Source: Membranipora membranacea (lineage: Eukaryota; Bryozoa; Gymnolaemata; Cheilostomatida; Membraniporidae). Taken from it: a stretch of DNA of 64,000 nucleotides. The stretch is taken from positions 19,340,948-19,404,947 of the forward strand of contig OU612071.1 in NCBI GenBank assembly GCA_914767715.1. The letters run 5' to 3'. The notes below the pieces were generated by a model that saw nothing but the letters and a program-made list of their open reading frames with translations, was not told the origin of the DNA and made no database searches. Below, piece after piece: positions 56,585-64,000 of this stretch. Position 1 is the first letter of the stretch; each line of letters opens with the position of its first letter. The position numbers were made by a program, and so were the translations under genes.

Positions 56585-57063
56585 ACACCTGCTCTCACTC
56601 CGAGACCAGAGACTATATCCGAGCCATCATCCCCACTGCCTCCATCCTTACCAGCGACGCCTCCTACACCACCGTCTGATGAACCAGCATCCAGCACCCT
56701 ACATCCAAACATTCTCAATGCTGATTGGAGAGAGACATCCGATTATCATCAGCAATACACCTCCTGGCTCCTGAAACATCCCAATAATAAGTGTAAGCTG
56801 GTCCATGAAGACCCAAATATGTCTCCGTATGATTTTTTCTCTCGCTTTCTTCCATCGAACTTTATCAGACCATCGCTACTCACAGTAACAGTAGAATGAA
56901 AATGTGGCGTGAAACAACGGCTGATGAAATTAAAGCCTTCATCTCTATTGAGATAGCTATGGGTTTGTCTGTAACTGCAGATCGCGCTGACCATTGGTCT
57001 CAGTATTGGCTTGTGGGTGAGATGCAGCATGCAAAAGAGTTGAAAGGCGTGGGTTTGAATTGA
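56585..57063 (+). pseudogene. PiggyBac transposase-derived exon, frameshifted
   Basis: After TTGACAG a Pro-rich stretch (PPSLPATPPTPPSDEPAS) leads into a SPYDFFSRFLP motif and then a stop at 56897. From about 56845 a second frame continues the same protein: YQTIATHSNSRMKMWRETTA, DEIKAFISIEIAMGLS and DHWSQYWL, ending at 57061. SPYDFF, W..(x)T..E(I/M)KAF(I) and (I)AMG(L) followed by W are landmarks of the piggyBac transposase N-terminal and insertion region. The catalytic Asp triad is not present downstream, so only the first part survives. A frameshift near 56850 separates the two frames. Confidence 0.7.
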
Positions 57064-59988
57064 ATCCCACTGCAGCTCACTGACTACTGGGACATGTTTG
57101 TGTGCTACGACCTGCCTACAAACTGAGAGGAAATTGGCGCAGACATTGGCGGCCTAGCCCCTATGGCACCCACTATGTTGCTGCCCATTCTTAAGAATTT
57201 AAATAACGTTTTTAACCAACATTTAATTAAATTCCTATAAGGTTACTTTAGCTTACTTTACTCCTGCCAACGATCTGAATATTATAATTCATTTGCATCA
57301 AATAAATAATATGATTTTTTTGCAATCTCAACGGTGGAATGCCCAGTTTGTGGTTTTCCTAAGTCTGTGCTGAGAAATAAGAAGCTGAATTGGTGCACAC
57401 TGGTAGCCTGGGATTCAGGCCAACAATGAGGCCTTGTCTGCGGTGTTATCTGCTCATGTATCACTATTATTGTACCCTTATAAATGGACCCATGTGTTTT
57501 GTTTTGATTGGCTGACAGGTTTTGGTTTGTTATTGTGTGGAGTTATCTGCAACCTGAAACTTTTAACTCTCCTCGTACCATCATGAAGACCCTACATGAA
57601 CAGGATTGTCATACAAGAGTGTTGATCTCTTTGACAGGCCTGATAGGGCGTAAAAAGACACATGAAATTAGTAAAATTTATTTACCCGACATGTCCATCT
57701 ATGGCCTGGCCGATTCCAAAACAATAGGCGGTGAATAATCTTGGTAGGCCTATTGGACGGGTTTCTACATCATGATATATAATGCACATGTATACTGGGT
57801 AGGCGATAATCCGACCCTACAAATATGGATATGAATATGGATCTAATACGTGCTCTGCCTCTTACAGTTAGTATTATTGCAATTTGGATGTAAACTCAGA
57901 CTATAAAATGACAGTCTTTGTCACTGTTACTGTCACTTAGAAACTGACAGTCATGAACCTATGTTGACTAAACTTTTTAGACTTATGGCAATGGCGCTGG
58001 ATATGGCTTGTTGTCCTGAATGGTGTTATGTCCAACCCGACTTTGATTCCAAAGGGCTCTTGACTCTTGCAACAACTGGTGTTTTCCTGAACTTTTATTT
58101 GGGCCTTGGTATATTGTACAGTGTAGTTACGATAAATGGTATTATTTTCTTGTAATTTTTGCATTGGCATATTATGCTCTCTGCGCATTTTGTCCTGATG
58201 GTATTTTGACCACGGCATTATGGCCAGTTTATGACCGCACCGCTGGATACCCCAGCACATGTTTGACAATAATGACTAACCTGAAAAAACGCACTTCAAC
58301 AAATACTCATGATGTGGTTTTCAATCAAATGGTCTGTCATCATTACTGTGTAGCTAGTCTGAGCCCCCTAGACTCGTGACACCACATCTGACGGCCCCCT
58401 GCCGGGGCAGCACTTGTACTCATTACAACTTCAAGAGCTCATAAATAAAATCACTGTGGGTTCTTTGATGAAGTTTGATTGTTTTGTAGCTACAAATATG
58501 ATAGAAAATGATGTGTTCAAAGGAATTCATCATATTCGTAGGTCAGAAGGGAATAGTGAAGTACTTTCGCAGCTTGTCCGTTCTGGTGATGGCGTACTTA
58601 ATAATTAAAGCTAGTTATTATTGTTATTTTGTGGAAAATCATATTTTGTTTATTATGGAGGGAATGATGAATGCTTGCCAAACTTGTAAAACTATGGGAA
58701 ACCACAACTGTCTGGCAAAATAAGGAATTAAAACAGTCACACCATCACAATGCGATTTTCCAAATTCTTCTATAGCAATACATCACTAACCACTACCCAT
58801 AGCAAATAGTTGCATACAGAGCAAACCAGTTTACCCAATACAGGTCCTGAAAGTGTCACTCACTTTATAGACCAGAATGCCTCGTATGCTATATGTGATG
58901 TTTACTTTTGGGACTTCTCATCTGCATTTAACACAATTCAATAGCAAACATCTTAAGCCAGAGTTGAAACATATAGGGTTCTAGACTGCCATGTCGTAAA
59001 CTCTTCGCTGAATTTTCCTGTAAGTAGAACCAAAAGAAAAATCTGTCTAAAAGTGAAGTCATATGGGGTTGATTTCTCACAATTAGGAGTAAATTTCACG
59101 TAAACTTTCGTTCGGATTGGGATTCCCACAATTTGTGGAACGTTGTATGTTAACAATGCCCGTAACCAGATAGTATAAGTTTTCTCAAAATGCTATCTGA
59201 GTGGCTGCCTGTTTTGATTGAAAAGTCAAGGTCATATCTATGCAAACACAACTTTGGTAAAAAGATGGAGTGGATGATCAATATGTAGAGTTTCTCATTC
59301 AATTTTGGACCTGGAGTAAGAGGAGAAGGGATACAGTGAATTATTAGGAGATGGTTGAGGCATACATAGAAGCTGAATCACTGGGCGGTTGCTATAAACA
59401 ACGAGTAACAGCTTCTTCTTGGTATAAATCTTTTTTATTTCATATCACTGTTAGGCCTATGGTTCGTATTGGCTCAGGAGGATTGCGCTCATACAATTTT
59501 CGGAGATGAGAATCATGTGTGGCAGGTTGACATTAGTACGAAATTAAATTTGCAAGAATAAGTAGAAATTTGCATGAGAACGTGTGGCCTTAACTTAATT
59601 CAATCACCACAAATACTGGTCCCCCTTCTTTAACTAAATGCAGTAATGGAACGATACTCAAGTAAGCAGGACAAACCTTGCATAACAAGATGTATTTCTA
59701 TGATGACGATCTGCAGCAGGGCTGTACCTATGACTTGTAAAGTGGTGGGGCAAGGGTTGTGTTGGTACTATTATGTTGCAATGAGGGTGCAACAGGGGCT
59801 CGGGAGGGTGGGGGGGCAACAGGGGCACAGGAAGGCCTGCAGGAAGGTTTGTTCCTCTAGAGATAAATATTCTCAATTGCTGGTAAAATGGGAGACAATC
59901 TGGAACATGTTAGCCCAAATGTTATAAGGATTGTAACATGACTCATCACTCTGTCACACTCCAACTCGCTATCAGGAAAAAGCACACG
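57064..59988. other. No firm gene
   Basis: Several short ORFs (for example 57508-57738 and 57961-58155) show no domain or splice support. The remaining piggyBac catalytic region was looked for and not found. A G-rich segment lies at 59790-59850. Confidence 0.35.
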
Positions 59989-60001
59989 ACAGAGGATGTA
60001 A

Positions 60002-60705
60002 AACACAGAGTAAGGATATACAGAGAGGACACTTCAATGATGTCATAGTGCCTGCGGTTTTTGATTAACTGGGGGAAAATTGTGCACAGCTGGATGCCGA
60101 AAACTCATTATCTCTATATGTTGTAATGTCATTTTTCTTGCAGACATCCCTACCTTTGATGGGCCATAATTCATTCTGTATTTATCCTAAAGACTGATTT
60201 CCAACTTTGTTGGAATATCCAACCTTCAAGCTATACACAATATTGTTTTCATTTTTAGCTAGGATACATATGCTATGAGCTATCTGCATTTGTAAAATAG
60301 GTTACATTATATAGATTTACACGTGACAATTGATAAACTTCTGGTCATAAAAATTAGGAAATGTCCATGTATTGACCCAGGCCACATGTAAATCTATATG
60401 ATATAACTCATTTTAAAATCACAGATAGCTATGTATCCTAGCAAAAAATGACATTGATATGGTGTATAGCGTGAAGGTTGGACATTCTAACAAAGTTGGA
60501 ATTCAGTATTTAGGATAAATACAGAATGAATTATGGCCTATCAAAGGTAGAGATGTCTGCAAGAAAAATGACATTATAACATATAGAGATCATGAGTTTT
60601 CGGCATCTAGCTGTGCACAATTTTCCCCCAGATAATCAAAAACCGCAGGCACTATAACGATCATTGAAGTGTCCTCTCTGTATATCCTTACTCTGTGATG
60701 TGAAA
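60002..60705. mobile_element. Foldback MITE, copy 2
   Basis: Same palindrome as 26485-27175, including the CACAGAGTAAGGATATACAG termini. It has a small insertion near 60370 (TGACCCAGG) relative to copy 1. Confidence 0.85.
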
Positions 60706-61881
60706 CTTGTCTGGTGTTGATTTGTGTGCATAAAGTACTTCGTTGAATGCTTTATATGTGTCAAAACTGTTATGTAAACAAAAAATAATACAATATAGTT
60801 AATGGTATATTTCATGAGAATAATCTTTATGACTATGGATGATTATATTGTATGTATTATATGTATGTTATTTATATTTTAGTTATTTTTATATAGTGAC
60901 TTCCCTTGATCACCGCTGTAAAACTGCATTTGCTAACCTTATTTGGTTAACCAAAATCTTGCCTCATATTTCGTAGGAAATGTGAATCCAAAAATAGTAA
61001 TTCCTATTACAAACAAAATAAATTAAAATGAAATTTTGTCCAAATATGTGTGAACTCTATCAAATGCAATGAAATTTGGTGTCAGGGGCAAAGTGTCATG
61101 GAAAAAGCAGCCATTTTTGATTATATTCTATTATTAAATCAAATTAAAATTCAAGGGCTGATCAAACCAATTGAAAATGATTACATAAAATGTCATAAAA
61201 ATATCTATTCTTGTGACTTTTATAAACGTCAGGATACAATGATCTACGCCATTTGAGCTTCAAATATCTATGTTAGATGACACTGCACTATTTTTGCCAA
61301 GGTCACCAACATGTGTGACTATGGGTACTTGAATAGCTGCACAATTATGATATCCTGTAGAGGTCGTGTTCTGTTTTGGTCTTTTTGCTGAAATCTTGAA
61401 GAAATAGCATGAGTTTACAGCTTGTTTACGGTTTTTGACATCATACCAACCTATGCAAGGCTCGCGAGCCAGCGTCAGCAAGGCCTCACTTTGATAAGTC
61501 ATAACTTCAGTCCTAATTTCTTATTTGAGCTGTTCTCAGGCTCATTTCGAAGCTCATGACCTGGAGCAGTTTCTTTGGTTATTTAAAGGATTATTCCGTG
61601 TATGATTCAACAAAGAATCTTTGTTCAATTATGATGCAACTTGCAACCATTAATAAAAACTCAGTTTTTTTGATCAACATCAATATTTTTCCCTGCCAAT
61701 TTGGTGCTATTATACTGGACTATAATTTATAGGACAAAATGTATATATATTTCTATATACTATTAATCAAAACAAATTGATAATCTCATCTAAGCTACTT
61801 ATATTTTCGGAAAAAATTGGAATGCAAGCATTGCTGCTGACATATTATTGCTTGTGCTCACTGTTCACTATCTTTCTCTAG

Positions 61882-62771
61882 ATGCGAACATACTGCAAAC
61901 CAGGAAGTGGCTCTCGAGTATGCCAGCAGTATTCGTCAGCTGCCAATTCATATAGAAAGGATACAGAACAGGGATATTATGCTGATGACTAGATGGAAAT
62001 ACGATGCAGAAAGGCACAGAATTAAAGATACAGACAAAAAAAAAGATAGCCGATCTAAGTCAACAAAAATGAAAAATGTAGGTGAATTTATTATGTGCAA
62101 ATATATGATTCTTATCAATCAAAATCGAAATGATGTAGCCAATTTGTCATATCACTAGATAGGAATTTTTAGACTGTATTGATCGCTGACGGCTAATTGT
62201 GATCAGGGATTATTTCTTGGGACGGCTGCTGTAGAAACTTGTTGGCAACTGCTTAGTCAAATAGATTTCTGAATGAGGCTAAAAGTTTTTGACTTTAAAA
62301 CAGAAACAGAGCTCTGTTTCTGTGAACTTCAAATCTGGGATCCCTCTCACGTTATAACTATTATGGTTATAGTTGTAGTTATTATGATTCCAAGGTTCTT
62401 ACAAAGAATTTATAATACAATGCCAACTTTCCCATCCATCCGCTCCTAGAACTTTTGCAATTTATTAAATATGTTAATCTTCTCTGCTCTGTATTTTAGA
62501 ATTACGGTATAGGATTACGAGGATCAAGAAAGGCCTGGGTTTGAGCATGGACGACATCAAAAACATACAGCTACATTCAGACCTTATGTCTTCAGAGGAC
62601 GAAGAAGTATGCCATCCTCCATCTTACCGGTTACCATCCTGCACGGCGTATTTACACGAGACAGTGGATAAAGTTAAATTGAGAGGGAGACAACTTGATA
62701 GTGTTGTTGTTAGTGTGCGACGCAAGCAGATGCCAAGCCATTTGCTTGGAAACAAAAACTGTACATTTTGA
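61882..62771 (+). pseudogene. Unidentified basic protein, exons A and B (copy 2, frameshifted)
   Basis: Exon A (61882-62077) is intact and nearly identical to 28344-28539. Exon B (62500-62771) has lost one A right after the splice acceptor, so the spliced frame hits a stop after about 14 codons. An AAT-to-TAT-type change lies alongside. Downstream text in the original frame is otherwise conserved (SMDDIKNIQLHSDLMSSEDE). Copy 2 therefore looks inactive unless a shifted acceptor is used. Confidence 0.6.
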
Positions 62772-63218
62772 TTGCTCAAGAGAAACTCAACCAGACATTC
62801 AATATTTAATTTACGCTTAAATTAATTTTCAACTTCAATATAATAGTGTAAACCTGATTTCCACTGTGATCATTGATAAGACATTTTCTGACAGTCGAAG
62901 TAAAGCCTCATTTTAATCCATCATGCCTAATTGTAATTTCAGCATTCATGTAAATGTCCTACAATCTTTGGATAATAGTTTCTCAAATGCTTACTTATTA
63001 GGCTGTCGTGTACTTAGATGACCACCAGTACTAGGTATATTTTCTATGGGCTTGTGTTAGTATGAATTTCCCAGATTATTTCCTGAATCAATGACCGCTT
63101 GATTATGAAAGCTTTCTATCAGCTCTGATTTAACTCCTCACTTCAATCCATCATGCCTATTTACAATCTCAGCTTTCATGTAATAAACTACGGGTTTGAA
63201 TCTCAAAATGTGCTGTTG

Positions 63219-63490
63219 TATTCCTAATGAATCTATAAATATCACCGGTTACACAATTCGAGTTCCAGATTTTGTCTGAATAAATAGAATAACATGACAA
63301 AATGATCACTTGGTTGGGAAAATTCAAACCAGAAAAGAACGTCCACATTTTACACTCGGTCTCAATAATTGCAGTTCTGAGGCAAAACAGATCTTGTCAT
63401 CTCGACTTTACTGCTGTGCAATCTTAGCTTGTGTTGTTTTCCTAATGAATATATAAATATCACCAGTTATACAATTCGAGTTGCCATTGT
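63219..63490. repeat. Direct repeat, about 45 bp, 220 bp apart
   Basis: TTCCTAATGAATCTATAAAT with ATCACCGGTTACACAATTCG at 63229-63270 recurs at 63440-63482 with a few changes. The first copy overlaps the right end of the 3.25-kb unit. Confidence 0.8.
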
Positions 63491-63794
63491 TTAAAGTTGG
63501 TATTGTTCTATTAAATTCTAGGATTTATTATTACCCTTTGGCCAGATTCCAAAAGAAAGTGATCAATTTGCCAAAAAATAACTGTAATATGACAGTCTAA
63601 AATTATCTCTTTTGTGACGCAAAGAGCAAAAAGTGGTTTAATTAAATATCCATCACACAACACTGATAACAGGATCTTAACTTTGCTCAATTCCTTCTGA
63701 ACTATTTCTGTCATCTGCAAAAGACGTGATACAGAAGAACTATTTTGAACCAAGACCAAATCATCATCAATATTAAAATATCATTTGCCGGTAA

Positions 63795-64000
63795 TTCTTT
63801 GCACATTATAGCATCATTATATTCTCGAGTGCTTTGCTTTGCCAGGCTTGAGCAATTATTATATTGCTCAAAGTGTTTGTGATGATGATATTGGTACTGC
63901 TATGCTAAGGATTGGAAATACTATAAAAGCTTAGAGGAGACGGAACAAACCATTCATCTCCTGACTTGTGAGAAGACAGCAGCCTTCTTGTCTAGAAGTA
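63795..64000 (+). promoter_or_regulatory. Promoter and first exon of a second six-cysteine peptide gene (paralogue)
   Basis: The plus strand matches the minus-strand promoter at 21229-21450. The promoter-type repeat (GAGTGCTTTGCTTTGCCAGG, AATTATTATATTGCTC) is followed by a TATA box ACTATAAAAGC at 63920 and the conserved leader (CATCTCCTGACTTGTG, GACAGCAGCC). The window ends at AGAAGTA, exactly where the donor would begin. The coding exons should lie to the right. Confidence 0.65.

Larger units (their letters stand above)
59989..63243 (+). repeat. 3.25-kb duplicated unit, copy 2
   Basis: Near-identical to 26472-29709, with scattered substitutions and small indels. It has the same palindromic MITE (60002-60705) and the same exons. 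A few bases on its left (GCTATCAGGAAAAAGCAC) faintly resemble the LINE RT text that precedes copy 1. Confidence 0.9.

Noticed and set aside
1-64000. CRISPR arrays, bacterial operons, riboswitches, rRNA or intact tRNA genes
   Set aside because: None seen; the tandem repeats lack CRISPR-like unique spacers and the sequence is eukaryotic in style.

Overview
The window looks like nuclear DNA of an invertebrate animal. It is AT-rich and intron-containing, with GT-AG splice sites, TATA-box promoters and AATAAA signals. It is crowded with non-LTR and LTR retrotransposons, foldback elements and minisatellites. There are no operons, ribosome binding sites or bacterial genes. I cannot name the phylum from sequence alone. 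Only a few host genes are visible, and each is a set of short exons in a sea of repeats. Most short ORFs are noise.

Layout. 1-4200: the last exons (+) of a gene ending in an SH3 domain, whose splice donor sits in a 52-bp tandem triplication. 4200-9500: hAT-like and Gypsy-like remnants, a long hairpin and two minisatellites. 9590-14160: a repeat array built around a roughly 3.16-kb direct duplication; its minus strand carries open reading with immunoglobulin-like features. 15640-17010: a compact secreted C-type lectin gene (+) whose last splice acceptor appears mutated. 19990-21310: a three-exon gene (-) for a 65-residue secreted six-cysteine peptide. A paralogous promoter and first exon sit at the right edge of the window (63795-64000), so this is a gene family. 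21370-26480: two head-to-head copies of a Jockey/I-like LINE; the 5' flanks of both share sequence with the peptide-gene promoter.

26472-29709 and 59989-63243: two copies of a roughly 3.25-kb unit. Each has a foldback MITE at its left end and a two-exon coding region for an unidentified basic protein, intact in the first copy and frameshifted in the second. 29860-32580: minisatellites, a U2 snRNA-like fragment, and a 600-bp array whose 25-bp unit resembles the B box of tRNA genes. 32757-33605 and 45771-46361: two copies of one 5'-truncated LINE. 34554-37011: a large foldback element with a nested palindrome and a tRNA-like segment. 38402-40256: a non-autonomous LTR retrotransposon with apparently identical LTRs. 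42013-43077: a broken LINE reverse transcriptase (-). 47193-49627: an LTR/primer-binding-site remnant, a TA-flanked MITE and a Harbinger-like element. 50749-52380: exons (-) of an unidentified, probably membrane, protein. 54227-57063: a proline-rich multi-exon gene running into a frameshifted piggyBac-type transposase domain.

The host genes shown do not form one pathway. The lectin and the six-cysteine peptide are both small secreted products with TATA promoters and a non-coding first exon, a layout common for defence or venom-type secretions, but their function is inferred only. All calls come from reading the sequence by eye; no database search was run.
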